Part shown: positions 8,889 through 19,100 of the stretch, piece after piece | Layout: each line of letters begins with the position of its first letter | How positions within the stretch are numbered: position 1 is the first letter of the stretch | From: a virus | Virus record (IMG/VR): IMGVR_UViG_3300023231_000004 | Coordinates: 1-64,000 of that record | Length of the DNA: 64,000 bases | Reading direction: 5' to 3' (one strand) | Translations under genes and position numbers: made by a program | The notes under the pieces: generated by a model | The model's input: the letters and a program-made list of their open reading frames with translations, nothing else | The model's database searches: none | What the model was told of the DNA's origin: nothing

Positions 8889-9818
8889 TTACAGTTTTGG
8901 AATTACCAGTGGTGTAGGTTGATCTGCTTCGTTCTCGTCATAGCCGTATAAGACTAGGTCGTTAATTTCGGCGTCAACGTATCGTCCTGCATCATTGAGT
9001 ACAAGGAAGGTGACACTTGTTTTACCTTCGACATCAATTTCTCTAGACACCAAACCAACAGTGTTTCTATCAAAATCTGTATTACTCGATCCAGTAGTTC
9101 TTGAATTGCTTGAGCCAATGGCGGTGAAATTTGCATCTTTGAGTACCCCACTAGGAATAGTAATTTTGTATTTGCCCTCATCCAGATATTGGATAGCGGC
9201 AATGTTATGGGAAGATCTTACTACGGGAACACCATAGGTGCCCTGACCACTTCCATCGAAGTTGATCCAAGCCTTAGCGAAGCCACGGCCACTTTGAATC
9301 TTCGAGTCGTCTGCGAACACGAATGTTCCAGATGTGCCAACATGAATGTCGTCAGCTTCACCGTTAGGTACAAACTTCAACCCTCTGTCATCAGAGCCAG
9401 CACCAGAAGCGTTGATCCAGTGTGGACCCATAGGAAGGTTCTCTTCCATTAGCCTTTGGCCGTTAACAGCTAAATATTGATTGTGTGCCCCAATGTCACC
9501 ATGCCTACTAGCTAGCTCGTCATGCTCAATTCCACCAGGGCCAGGATAAGCGTCGTATTGAACTTGACTATTTTCTGAGTTAGGAAATTTCATACCTGAT
9601 TCAGCGACAAAGAATCCCCCGCCCTCTGCTAGAGAGGCCCTAACGTCATTATAGAATGGAAACTCTGCGTCGTGATCCCCACTGGAAACTATACTATTAA
9701 CAGAGTCTACGATGTCGTATGTGTTCTCTCTTAGATCTTGAGCACTAATATTGGCCGAGTTGTTGTCGGCAAATAAGGCTAAAACCTCATCTAGCAGTTG
9801 TTGTTTTGTTTTTTGCAT
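8889..9818 (-). CDS. Virion-attached fibre or tip protein
   Basis: 309 residues. The first 40 residues (LFADNNSANISAQDLREN, then DIVDS) resemble the start of the 1,669-residue fibre at 16187-21196, suggesting a shared virion anchor. The C-terminal half is a beta-rich Gly/Ser/Asp domain like those that decorate fibres. It lies directly between two other fibre-region genes with gaps under 10 bases. The role in adsorption is inferred. Confidence 0.65.
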   Translation of the reverse strand: MQKTKQQLLDEVLALFADNNSANISAQDLRENTYDIVDSVNSIVSSGDHDAEFPFYNDVRASLAEGGGFFVAESGMKFPNSENSQVQYDAYPGPGGIEHDELASRHGDIGAHNQYLAVNGQRLMEENLPMGPHWINASGAGSDDRGLKFVPNGEADDIHVGTSGTFVFADDSKIQSGRGFAKAWINFDGSGQGTYGVPVVRSSHNIAAIQYLDEGKYKITIPSGVLKDANFTAIGSSNSRTTGSSNTDFDRNTVGLVSREIDVEGKTSVTFLVLNDAGRYVDAEINDLVLYGYDENEADQPTPLVIPKL

Positions 9819-9823
9819 TTGAT

Positions 9824-10603
9824 TTACCTAAAGTTTCTTCGTGTATCGTGTTGGTCGACAATACCAATTCCATGAGGGCCAAAGATAGCTACTCCTAAAG
9901 TGCCCTCTTGCTTAAAAAGAAAGGCAGCTTCTTCGTATTTGTCACACAGGCTTTTGCTCATGTCTTTTAAAGTCTTTATAAGATCAGATTTATCCATTGT
10001 AATACTGGATGGGCCGTCCTTCATTGAGATTTTATAACCAGAAGCAGACTTGCCCTCACTTGTAAGTAATATACACGCAGCCTTCAAGCAGCCTAGTGTT
10101 ATAAAATCCTTATCTTTTTCTGGGTCTGGGATAATTTCTTGTGCTGATATCTGTATCTCATAATCTTCAGAGAAATCTATGTCAAAAGAGACTAGACTGG
10201 AGGCTACTAAGAATAACTGTAAAAACCTCTCATCTGAATATTCATACTCAGACGGATCAATGTCTCCAGTTAGGTGCCTCAAGGTTAAAACAACCATTTG
10301 TTTCCAACCTGAAAGATTTGCAGAAGAGGACGGAATTACTGGGTAGCTAGACCCGACTATTGCCTCGTTCCCTTCTATTTCTGCGTAAGACACGTCTTGA
10401 GAGCTAGAGTCGTCCCATTTTACTATTAGGGGCAAATCCTTCGCATCTATGTCTACAGAAGCGGCATAGGTTTCATTTTGCTCTGTTATACCGCTTGTTG
10501 TCCTAGCTAGATAAGTAGTACCATTAGTATTGAGAATGGTGTAACCTATTACACCTAAGAGGTCCGGTTGAAAACCTGTAGCTAACGGTAAATTTATGTT
10601 CAT
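9824..10603 (-). CDS. Hypothetical fibre-region structural protein
   Basis: 259 residues, acidic and Ser-rich, no transmembrane segment. The family is not recognised. It overlaps the start of the next upstream gene by one base and is followed by fibre genes, so it is probably a baseplate, tip or fibre-connecting protein. Confidence 0.55.
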   Translation of the reverse strand: MNINLPLATGFQPDLLGVIGYTILNTNGTTYLARTTSGITEQNETYAASVDIDAKDLPLIVKWDDSSSQDVSYAEIEGNEAIVGSSYPVIPSSSANLSGWKQMVVLTLRHLTGDIDPSEYEYSDERFLQLFLVASSLVSFDIDFSEDYEIQISAQEIIPDPEKDKDFITLGCLKAACILLTSEGKSASGYKISMKDGPSSITMDKSDLIKTLKDMSKSLCDKYEEAAFLFKQEGTLGVAIFGPHGIGIVDQHDTRRNFR

Positions 10604-10803
10604 TATCTAAGCCTAATAATATCGCCTTCGTCTATAAAACTCTGGATAGCATCTAAAATTTTCTGATCTACCTCTAGCTTAGTATACACTTCTTCATACC
10701 CTACGGAGCCATCTTCCATCTTTTTTACAAACATTCCTACTGGAACGCTATCCCAGTCTCCAAATTGGGCGATTCTTCTCTTTATGATTGGGGCTGTTGG
10801 CAT
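10603..10803 (-). CDS. Small hypothetical protein, coupled to neighbours
   Basis: 66 residues. A basic N-terminus (APIIKRRIAQFGDWD) is followed by an acidic helix. Both ends share a base with the neighbouring genes, so it is clearly part of the same translationally coupled cluster. No function can be named. Confidence 0.55.
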   Translation of the reverse strand: MPTAPIIKRRIAQFGDWDSVPVGMFVKKMEDGSVGYEEVYTKLEVDQKILDAIQSFIDEGDIIRLR

Positions 10804-11204
10804 TATGAATACACAAGAGTTTCAAGGTCTATCCAAGCTAGGGTTAACGTTTCATAGGTGGGATTATTGTCTTTATTAGCTACGGTTTTGTTTACGCTTG
10901 CGTCAAACCTATTCACTTTCCATTTCCCAGAAGAGGTCTCTCCACCATAATAAACATAGTCTTCAGTTTTTAAATCTTCCAGAAAGACATAGGTCGATAT
11001 ATTTAGATTTTCTAATGTTTTTTCAACATTGCCCACTAGAAGAGCCCCTGTTTTGTCAACTGAAAACTTTGTAGAGCTGTTGATTTTTAAATCTATGAGG
11101 TTGCTATCAATTGAAGAGTTTTGATCGTCTACGTCCATCTTTATAGCGTTATAAGGTTTTTCAATATCGTCCCAAAGATCAGTCATATTATATATATAGG
11201 CCAT
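10803..11204 (-). CDS. Hypothetical fibre-region protein
   Basis: 133 residues, acidic, with Asn/Asp-rich loops and a terminal beta segment. The sentence-like run around residues 35-65 (DLKINSSTKFSVDKTGALLVGN) resembles repeats found in phage fibre shafts. It lies one base from the next gene on each side. Function inferred only from position. Confidence 0.55.
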   Translation of the reverse strand: MAYIYNMTDLWDDIEKPYNAIKMDVDDQNSSIDSNLIDLKINSSTKFSVDKTGALLVGNVEKTLENLNISTYVFLEDLKTEDYVYYGGETSSGKWKVNRFDASVNKTVANKDNNPTYETLTLAWIDLETLVYS

Positions 11205-11205
11205 T

Positions 11206-11553
11206 TTATTCCTGGGTATTTTTAGCGGCTATTTTTGAATATGTTGCGATTTCTTCAACTTGTTCCGTAGTAGGCACATTGCCTACTCCGACTTCTGAAC
11301 GTGGAATAAACACATCGGTGTCGAGAGTCAGGTCGTAAATCTCATTTGCAAACCCTCCGACTGCACCAACGAAACCATTAAGCCGATAGACTCCAGCGGC
11401 CAAGTCGGTATAAGCCACACTGTACCGATTCAGATCGTTGGTCTTTTCAGTTGCCGATGCTGTGGCAACGACAGTATCCGAGCCAATCGCAAACAGCTTG
11501 CAACTGAGCGTCAGGCCGGATGGTGCGTCGAATTCGAGCGTTTGAGTTGCCAT
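11206..11553 (-). CDS. Hypothetical fibre-associated protein of GC-richer cassette
   Basis: 115 residues, predicted beta-sandwich (alternating hydrophobics; GLTLSCKLFAIGSDTVV, then YRLNGFVGAVGG). It is similar in style to small carbohydrate-binding or immunoglobulin-like fibre modules but not assignable. Base composition turns GC-richer here than in the genes on the left, and stays so to 12,900, suggesting the three genes arrived together. Confidence 0.5.
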   Translation of the reverse strand: MATQTLEFDAPSGLTLSCKLFAIGSDTVVATASATEKTNDLNRYSVAYTDLAAGVYRLNGFVGAVGGFANEIYDLTLDTDVFIPRSEVGVGNVPTTEQVEEIATYSKIAAKNTQE

Positions 11554-11554
11554 A

Positions 11555-11890
11555 TTAGTTCTCTATGATTGTTACTGCTGATAGAGCGTCGTCGAACTGG
11601 GCATCGGCAGCGACCTTTGCTTGGTTTGCTGCGGTCTTGCTGACGTAGGCCTTGACAATCGTGGTAGCAAACTCGCGGATGCGAAACGAAAAGTTTCGGT
11701 AAAGGCTAACTGGAACGGGATCGTCTTCCTCCGTTTCACCGGGGACTTTGTGGATACCGTACTGGTCCGCAAACGCGGCGACCATTGCGTCAAGCACTTT
11801 GGTCCCGTCTTGCATTGATCCGAGGACCGCCGATGAGTCGTCTACGACGACGTCGTCTCGGATGATTTGGATTCTTACTGAGTCTGCCAT
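11555..11890 (-). CDS. Hypothetical protein of GC-richer cassette
   Basis: 111 residues, helical at the C-terminus and acidic overall. It starts with a short beta segment (SVRIQIIRDDVVVDD). No family is recognised. It lies one base from the next gene downstream and four bases after the fibre gene at 11894, so it is co-expressed. Confidence 0.5.
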   Translation of the reverse strand: MADSVRIQIIRDDVVVDDSSAVLGSMQDGTKVLDAMVAAFADQYGIHKVPGETEEDDPVPVSLYRNFSFRIREFATTIVKAYVSKTAANQAKVAADAQFDDALSAVTIIEN

Positions 11891-11893
11891 TAT

Positions 11894-12856
11894 TTAACCT
11901 GCTGATATTTTGAGAGTGCCGCTGTCGTTCCAAAGTGCTCCGGCAACGGTGGGATCGGAAGTTGGCACGTTAGATAGATTGAGCGACGAAAACTCTGCTG
12001 CACCGGCGGCGGTGATCTTGGCTAGATCACCTCCGCTACCAGATACGCTATTTAGTTCCATCGCGTTCCCGGTTGCACTCGCGGCTAGCTTAATTGTCAA
12101 CGGCACGGTTGACGCTTGGCGGGCATCAATTAACGTTGCCCCGTCATCTGCGATGGTGAAGCAATAGGCTGAGTACCCATTTGCAGCGACAAAGGCATAG
12201 GTTGTGCCAGAAATTCCTGGGGCGTAGACGGTCAGTTTTGGTCTACTCGCCCCATCCGGGCCGACTCGTCCGATTGTTACTCTGTTCGGCGAGGACCCTC
12301 CGTACCATATATTCAAGACGTCGTCGTCGGTGCCGGAACCGATCCGCAGAGAACCCGAGCCATCAGCAATTTGTGAGTACAACGTACTTGCATCGCCATA
12401 CTTAAACCGCAACAGCGGGTGATTACCCGTATAGCTGTTAGAGTGCCCTTCAAGCGTCAACGGGACTTCAGTTGACGTAGATGCCGTCAACGTCAACGGT
12501 GATTCGGCACCGCCCCCGCCCAGGTTGTCAAAATCGATGTCGCCGGTTCCGGGCGTGATCGCACCGCTTGTGATGTCGGCGGATTGCAACGCGGTGTCAG
12601 CAAGTGCCCCCTGTGCCGCTGTGGCGTAGTTCGCTGCCAGTCCATCGACATAAGACACTGACGCAACATCGGCATCTCCAATGATCGCGTTGATTTCAGC
12701 AAGGGTGTCAATGTCCTCGCTTGTCAACGCTGTAATCGCAGCGATCAGCCCATCGACGTCCGCAGTCGAGTACACACCGATCAACGTGCGAAACGACGCG
12801 GCACTCGTGAGAGCGTCGGTGCGAATTTGCGATAGATCGAGGGATGTGCCAGACAT
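11894..12856 (-). CDS. Phage tail fibre-like protein
   Basis: 320 residues. The N-terminal 80 residues are helical (LTSEDIDTLAEINAIIGDAD, a pattern often seen in fibre anchors), followed by a Gly/Thr/Ser-rich beta region with phrases such as GSGSLRIGSGTDDDVLNIW and a short C-terminal cap (WNDSGTLKISAG) that is common in phage and prophage fibre proteins. Base composition is clearly GC-richer than most of the leftward block, and a late-type promoter lies 73 bases upstream. Probably a horizontally exchanged receptor-binding protein. Confidence 0.7.
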   Translation of the reverse strand: MSGTSLDLSQIRTDALTSAASFRTLIGVYSTADVDGLIAAITALTSEDIDTLAEINAIIGDADVASVSYVDGLAANYATAAQGALADTALQSADITSGAITPGTGDIDFDNLGGGGAESPLTLTASTSTEVPLTLEGHSNSYTGNHPLLRFKYGDASTLYSQIADGSGSLRIGSGTDDDVLNIWYGGSSPNRVTIGRVGPDGASRPKLTVYAPGISGTTYAFVAANGYSAYCFTIADDGATLIDARQASTVPLTIKLAASATGNAMELNSVSGSGGDLAKITAAGAAEFSSLNLSNVPTSDPTVAGALWNDSGTLKISAG

Positions 12857-12928
12857 TAGAAAAGTCGGAGTAGGCGGTTTTGGATGCGTAGTGGGCTAGG
12901 AGGCTAGTTTGAAATTTTCTTCTATTTT

Positions 12929-12937
12929 ATTATACAC
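12929..12937 (-). promoter_or_regulatory. Late-type promoter motif GTGTATAAT
   Basis: Minus-strand GTGTATAAT in an AT-rich patch just after the gene ending at 12946 and upstream of the fibre gene starting at 12856. It separates the GC-richer cassette from genes further right. Confidence 0.6.
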
Positions 12938-12945
12938 TATTCTAA

Positions 12946-13403
12946 TCAGTTTTCAGAAATAATTTCCTTCAGAGGTGTGCCAGATATTCCAACGTTGCTA
13001 GAACGATACCACTTGTCTCCAACCTTTTGAGGTTTGTGAGATTCTCCATGTGTTCCCCAAGTTTCCCATGTCTCTTGTGGTATTACTTCTTCGTCTAATA
13101 TGCTTTCTTCGCTAAAGGGGCAAAGTTCAGTAACATCATCAATTTCAAAGAATAAAGACATATCGACAATGTCTCCACCTGTGAGATAGAGGGCGACTCC
13201 ATACTCTGGAATTAACCATATATCACGATTAATCGGCCCAATCTCTACTAGGGACAGCATGTCTCCCGTTGCCTCGATATAGTCGGCAGACTCACGAGTT
13301 GCTGCATCAACAACTTGGAAGAATGGATTAGGATCTCCAGTGGAGATAAAGAGTTGACGATGTTTTTTGTGAGTTCTCTAGTTATTGTTTTAACGATTGG
13401 CAT
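12946..13403 (-). pseudogene. Hypothetical virion protein split by a -1 shift at an A6 run
   Basis: A start at 13403 with a good AAGGTG ribosome site opens MPIVKTITRELTK, which ends after 47 codons. The downstream part is open in the -1 frame: RQLFISTGDPNPFF, DAATRESADY, then the 104-residue frame from the ATG at 13260. The frames join at A AAA AAC (13362-13368), a canonical -1 slippery heptamer; adding one A would also join them. Either programmed frameshifting, a one-base deletion, or sequence error could explain it. The joined protein would be about 150 residues. It lies between fibre and sugar-modification genes. Function unknown. Confidence 0.6.
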
Positions 13404-13433
13404 TATATTACACACCTTATGATATTCTTTTAC

Positions 13434-14510
13434 TTATTTTTTAGATAGAGACATTGCGGCCCCTATTGTTTGATCCATATTCCAGTATTTATAGGAGGCA
13501 AGCCTGCCCCCGTATATTAGACCCTCTTCTTGGTCCGCTAAGTTTTTATACCGCCTATGCGTCTTGTTGTTTTTCTGGGTGTTGATGGGGTAGTATCTTT
13601 CTTTCCCAGGTTCCCATTTCTGAGAAAACTCTCTACTAAGGACAGTGAGTGGGCTTTCTTGCATGTAAAAATGTTTGTGCTCCATCTGTCTTGTGTGATG
13701 TACGTGTTTTTCTGTGTAGTTTACTATGGCGTTGCCTTGGATGTCTCCTTTGCCGTAGATCCACTCAAATCTTAAAGATCTGTAGTCCAGGGGGCCAAAC
13801 TTGTAATCAAAGTAGCTATCTAAAGAACCAGTATAGAGAGTTTGCTTTGCCATCCGCATCATGCCTTTTGAGAACTCGCAATTTAGCTTGATCTCAATGT
13901 TAGGGTGGTCAATCATATTAGCCACCATATTAGTATACCCCCTTGTTGGGATACCTTGGTGAGTTTTTACGAAGTAATTATCATCGTATGTCAACCTCAC
14001 TGGAAGTCTACCAAAGACATTGGCAGGAACCTCCCTGGGTTTTACGCCCCACTGTTTGGCTGTATAGCCATAAAAGAACATTTCATAAAGCTCTTTCCCA
14101 ACCGTTGCGAGTGCCGCTTCTTCAAAGTTTCTAGGGTTCTCGTTGGGGATGACCACATCTTTCAGCTTCATCTGTGCTTCTCTTGGGGTTGTGACGCCCC
14201 AGACTTGTTGCATTGTCATCAGATTGATTGGCAGAGAGTATAAAACACCTCCGTAACTGGCCTTAGTCCTATTCACGTAGTTGTTGAACTTTGTGAATCT
14301 GTTGACATAGCTCCAAATCTTGTCGGAATTTGTGTTAAAGATATGAGGTCCGTACTGATGAACCCTAATCCCACTTACTTCTGGCGTATGGCAGTTGCCC
14401 GCAATATGCTCACGCTTGTCTACGAGTAATATCTTTTTCCCTTCTTCTGCCTTTATCTGTGCAAAAGTTGCCCCAAATAGTCCGGCCCCGACGATTAAAT
14501 AGTCGTACAT
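13434..14510 (-). CDS. glf: UDP-galactopyranose mutase
   Basis: 358 residues from the ATG at 14510, chosen because it begins MYDYLIVGAGLFG at the FAD-binding Rossmann motif and forms a TAATG overlap with the upstream stop. The enzyme interconverts UDP-galactopyranose and UDP-galactofuranose using reduced FAD. Family features seen: GAGLFG (residues 8-13), GPHIFNTNS, FFYGYTAKQWG and the C-terminal GGRLASYKYWNMDQ. Length fits the family (about 370). Together with the upstream DUF3431 protein it may alter host or virion surface glycans. The gene is in a tail region, an unusual place for metabolism genes. Confidence 0.93.
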   Translation of the reverse strand: MYDYLIVGAGLFGATFAQIKAEEGKKILLVDKREHIAGNCHTPEVSGIRVHQYGPHIFNTNSDKIWSYVNRFTKFNNYVNRTKASYGGVLYSLPINLMTMQQVWGVTTPREAQMKLKDVVIPNENPRNFEEAALATVGKELYEMFFYGYTAKQWGVKPREVPANVFGRLPVRLTYDDNYFVKTHQGIPTRGYTNMVANMIDHPNIEIKLNCEFSKGMMRMAKQTLYTGSLDSYFDYKFGPLDYRSLRFEWIYGKGDIQGNAIVNYTEKHVHHTRQMEHKHFYMQESPLTVLSREFSQKWEPGKERYYPINTQKNNKTHRRYKNLADQEEGLIYGGRLASYKYWNMDQTIGAAMSLSKK

Positions 14511-15205
14511 TAGAGTATTGTCCTGTAGGAAGGTGTAAAGATTGCTTTCCAAAGAGCTTCAAATGCCCAGGCGTCTGTTGAACGTATGTAGGTCTCCATG
14601 GCAAACTGTTTAGAGAGCAATCCGTAGTAGTGCGACCAGAACTTTTCTGTTCTGAATCTAATTAAATCCCTTGGGATCGCCCATGTAGCTGCGTATCCGT
14701 AGAAGTAACCAACGGGGCACGGGTTTTCAAACATTTTCTTCCAAGTCTGTTCAAACCATTTTCTGGTTGTCTTTTGGTCTCTATGTCCAAAGTAATCCAT
14801 GTTTCCCATTCTAATCTCAAAGCCCTTATAGGTTGAGATCTTGTCTTTAGCAACCACATGTGGGAGTGGCCAGTCTGACTTGTATCTATGTGTTAGAGAG
14901 GTAAGTTGATCGTAATCTACTTTTAACCTATCTAAGAAGTCAAGAGAATGATCGAATGGGTCTCCTTGGCAAACAATCGTTGTGTCTGCCAGATTCTCTC
15001 TGTGTTTTAGAAAGTGGTGTATGTAGGTGTGTGCTTCTCTTCCTACGTTTTCTAGCTTTACGATTTTGACCCTTTTGTCATCAAATGGTTTTAACTCTTC
15101 GCCCTTGTTGTATAGAACTATCGAATCAACAGAAGAGTCTACTTCATAAAGCCACTCAACATTTTCTGAGTACCTAGAGACAATAAGCTCTTTCTTATAG
15201 TTCAT
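14510..15205 (-). CDS. DUF3431-like protein, putative glycosyltransferase
   Basis: 231 residues. It has the start typical of the DUF3431 family (VSRYSENVEWL), the NVGREAHTYIHHF segment near residue 53-65, and CQGDPFDH near residue 80. Family members are soluble proteins with a nucleotide-sugar-transferase-like look but unproven activity. It ends in a TAATG overlap with the UDP-galactopyranose mutase gene, so the two products probably act together on a galactofuranose-containing glycan; this is inference. Confidence 0.7.
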   Translation of the reverse strand: MNYKKELIVSRYSENVEWLYEVDSSVDSIVLYNKGEELKPFDDKRVKIVKLENVGREAHTYIHHFLKHRENLADTTIVCQGDPFDHSLDFLDRLKVDYDQLTSLTHRYKSDWPLPHVVAKDKISTYKGFEIRMGNMDYFGHRDQKTTRKWFEQTWKKMFENPCPVGYFYGYAATWAIPRDLIRFRTEKFWSHYYGLLSKQFAMETYIRSTDAWAFEALWKAIFTPSYRTIL

Positions 15206-16187
15206 ATTTCCACCTCACTACTGGCTTGGTGTCTGTATCTGTGGACAGCCTAAACCCATTGGGCTCGTCAACTGAATACAAAAACATAATGCAGAACCAA
15301 TTGTTCTGTTCAGCGATTGAGGGGTTAGTGAGACCTAGATTGATAACTTGTAGGCCGTCGTTCACTTCTACCTGATTGTTGTTTTCAAAGATGCTTAGAT
15401 TGGAGCCATCGGAATATCCAAATCTCCACATATTTTCCATGAAGACCAGGTGGTCTGAATTTACACTATAGTAAGGCTTACACACCGTAAGCTCTTTCTG
15501 TTGGTAAGAAGGAGACATTGTGGAATAATTAGAAGCATCAAGTTCTCTATTGCTATTAGTGTTAATAATAATAGACATCTCTTTTAAGTAAGACGGATTG
15601 ATGTTTGGATATTTGTAAAAACAGTAGAGTGCCTTACACGTTGAGGACTTCTTAATGTCCGCATAGTTCAAAGACAAATCGTTTGAGATCAAGTCGCCTT
15701 GTAGGTAAGAGTTTGTTGTATATGTGTTGGAGTTCACGTCTTCAAATAAGATCTTCTCTGTTTCAGAGAAAACAAAACTCGCAAAAGGATCGTCTCCAGA
15801 ATACTTGGTATTAGTTGAGAAGTTAGTATTTCTTTCTGTCAAGATCTCGACAGATACAAGCTCTCTGTCTGGAATATATGTAGAACCTTGACTGTCGGTG
15901 TTGATACTTGCGTTAACTGTATATTCAACATCCGTATCTGGCAAGTCGATTAAAACTCTTTCGTTGTGATATGTAGAAACATCTATTTCTATTATGTCTA
16001 CTTCTCCTTGTCTAACAGTGATCGTACATTCACCTGGGGCGTTATTGAACTCAGGAATAGTGCAAGCAAATCCTAGCTTTAGATTGGTGCCTCTGTAGTT
16101 AAACAAATTTCTACTACTATTATAGGTGTCTAAATAAACTGTTTTATATTGATCTGTTAAGTAGATCTCTTGTATGTAATCTAACAT
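15195..16187 (-). CDS. Hypothetical fibre-region protein
   Basis: 330 residues from the ATG at 16187, preferred over the ATG six bases upstream because it forms a TAATG overlap with the big fibre gene and has AGAGGG 8 bases ahead. It is Asn/Ser/Tyr-rich and beta-like, without recognisable domains. It could be a fibre partner or chaperone given coupling to the large fibre. Confidence 0.6.
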   Translation of the reverse strand: MLDYIQEIYLTDQYKTVYLDTYNSSRNLFNYRGTNLKLGFACTIPEFNNAPGECTITVRQGEVDIIEIDVSTYHNERVLIDLPDTDVEYTVNASINTDSQGSTYIPDRELVSVEILTERNTNFSTNTKYSGDDPFASFVFSETEKILFEDVNSNTYTTNSYLQGDLISNDLSLNYADIKKSSTCKALYCFYKYPNINPSYLKEMSIIINTNSNRELDASNYSTMSPSYQQKELTVCKPYYSVNSDHLVFMENMWRFGYSDGSNLSIFENNNQVEVNDGLQVINLGLTNPSIAEQNNWFCIMFLYSVDEPNGFRLSTDTDTKPVVRWKYEL

Positions 16188-19100
16188 TACCATTCCCTCT
16201 TTAAGTAGGTTCTTTCCGTTTCTGGTTGTCCGTTTTCAATAGACCAATACTTTGGCTCAAGTCTAACTTCAAGACTGTTCGACGTTGCCGATCCACCAAG
16301 GGCCGTTCCGACAAGGGTTATTACACCATAGTCTTTGTCTTGATACCAAGTCGGTAATTTTTGAACAGTTCCGAATGCCCCTGTTTGGTTTGCAGGAATC
16401 GTCACCGCTACGTTTTCGTGTACGTCGTTGCTTGTAACGGTAAGTGTTACAGACAAAGGCTGGGTAATATCTCCACCAGATCTATCCACTATGATATCTC
16501 TGTTGTCTTCGTAGTCAAATGCAGGCTTAATAGATTCAATTGTTAACGTCACTGGGTCTAACTGTGCCACAACCGTCGCTACGCTACTAGTAGCCGTAAC
16601 CGTTTCTCCTTGGTTGTTTGCAATCGTAACTGTGTACGTTAGATTTCCAGGGTTAGCTGAAACTACGTTAACACCACTTCCAATCTCTGAACTATTCAAT
16701 CTCCAAGATCGAGACTGAACAAATCCATTACCAACGCTTTCTGATCCTTCAAAGTTTGTGGCTGTTGTGCCATTAGATGGGGATATTGTTGGGTTTGATA
16801 AGAAGTAAGGAGTGTTGTCAACGATGTCGTATACCACAGAACCATTGCTGTTCGCAGTAACGGTTTGTCCGCTACTAAGATTTACAGCAGTAACAGAGTA
16901 CACAAGTGTTCCAGGTTGGCCTACAGTGACGCTTAAACCAGTTCCAATAGAAGATCCATTTAATAACCAAGACCTAGATTGAAGGTCTCCGTTTTCGATG
17001 TTTCCGTCATTTCCTGTGAACGTAGTTCCAGTTGGGCCGTCTCCAGGTGTCATGCTTGGATTAACACTAAAATATGGCGCGTTGTTTACTGACTCAACTG
17101 TGAACTGCACTGGTATTGTTCCAACCGTTATGTTCGCAAGTCCAACCGACGTTCCCTCTATCAAGAATGATGTTTGAGATTGATTTGCAGCAAAGGTTAC
17201 CGTAGAAGGTCCAGAAGATCTTCCTGAGTAACTAATAGACAGCGTTTCTGGTTGGCTAATGTCTCCACCGCTCCTTGAGCCATAGATATACATTGAGCTT
17301 CCAACAGAAATTACGTTTGAGTTTGGAACAAAGGTAAAGCTTGATGTTGAAACAACATTGCTAATCACAATAGGAATAACTTTTGACCCAAGTGTTTGGT
17401 GTATCGTTGAAATGCTTACATTTCCAGAGTTATTGGTCAATACATTAAACACAGAACTGCTAACGCCGTCTGGAATAGTTAAAGACGAGGGCACTGTTGC
17501 CTTAGAAGTATCACTAGAGCTAAGACTTAACACCATAGGGCCTAGCGTTCCTCCAAATCTAGTAACAACCATCGTTACAGACTCTCCAGTAGTAACACTT
17601 GAAGATGAAGCTGAAATTGAATATCCAGTACTAGGATTATCGTTGTTTCCAGTTCCGCCTCCGTTTCCTTGGTCCGAAGAGTTGCCAGTGCTGTTGGTAT
17701 TTCCACAGATGTCTGGGTTAAGCTGTGCCGCTGGTGACAGGTTGGTATCACCCATGTAAGAGTTGTTTTGTGCGATGGAGCCTTTCAACACCAAGTTTCC
17801 TTGTTGGTCCATATATGCGACAAGGTTGCCCTGCCCATTAAACCATTGTTGTAGGGGTGTTTCGTTATCTCCAAATCCAGCAGCAACTTCTAATGCAGCA
17901 CTAGGGAATACTCTAGCTCCACCACCAACAGAAACTCTGCCTGAGCAGTGGTCTCCAGCGATAACCCCTTGTACGTTAAACTTATTGCTCATCTCTCCAT
18001 TGATAAGCCTATTGTTAGGTCTGTGGTCTGCTACAATCTCTAGGTTGTTTTCTCCGTCTACGTCTACTAAGGTGTTGTCACCCATAGCAATAGACTTAGA
18101 AGAGAACGAAGATTGTCCCGCAGAGTTTCCAATGAAGATAGAGTTGTCGCAATACTCTGAATGTTGTCCAGCAGAAGGGCCAATAAAGATAGAATTATCA
18201 GCATTGTGTGATTGTCTACCTGCGTTGTATCCCAAGAACACTGCGGCGATGTCGATAGAAAGGTCTGGGTTCTGCATGGTGGCTTGTTCGCCAGCTTTAG
18301 AACCTAGAATCAAACTGTTTGTAAAGCCTTCGATATTGTGACCGCCCTTAAAGCCGCCAACGAGGTTGTTGCAGTTCTTAGAGTTATCTACGTCTGAGTT
18401 TCTTGATACGACGATGTTATATCCGCCACCACAGTCAAAGAACATCTCAGGATTATCTGGATTGACAAACCTAGCAATGTTAAGGATAGAACTTTTGTAG
18501 TTTTCTCCAGAAGACTGAACCATAACGTATGTATCTTGATACATTTCGTCGCTTGGATCTAGTTTATCAAAGTCTACATCAATAATTCTACGGTCTGTTC
18601 CGCTTTCTGGAGTGAAAGAGATAGCATTGCCAGCTTCAAACTTAACACCATAAGAGGTGTCGAAGTAAGTGCCGTCGTTAAATTCGATTCTTGGAGTCTT
18701 GATGCCCGATTCGCTAATAACCAAGGGGCCGCTAACGAAATCGTCAAAGTATCTAAAGTAGATGTTTCCAGAGCTTTCTTTTGTGAAGATCGTATCTCCA
18801 CCAAGCTGGCCCATTCTAAATCTATCTAAGTTGTCTTTACTGACAATACCAAGGTCACTTTGGACATAAACATAACCCCTATCTTGAGGCGTTGGTAACT
18901 GCCCAGACATAAGTAAGTCTTCGTCGTTGTGTCCAAGTCTAAATTGGTTATAGAACGTTTGACCAAGGTCGTCTTCAACTAGGCCCGCTTCTGAGCCGAT
19001 AAAGATGTTGTTCTGGCCGTAAACGATACCCTCTCCAGCCTTGGGGCCGATAGCGATATTGTTGCTGCCGTAATAAAGGTCTGCTAGGGCTCTGTGCCCA

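Noticed and set aside
13405-13413. GTGTAATAT as another late promoter
   Set aside because: Close to GTGTATAAT but the core is rearranged and transcription would begin after the ATG of the gene at 13403.
17763-18341. 192-residue plus-strand open frame
   Set aside because: It lies entirely inside the giant fibre gene on the opposite strand, has no ribosome site, and its Pro/Ser/Leu-rich sequence reflects the reverse of Gly/Asn/Asp repeats.
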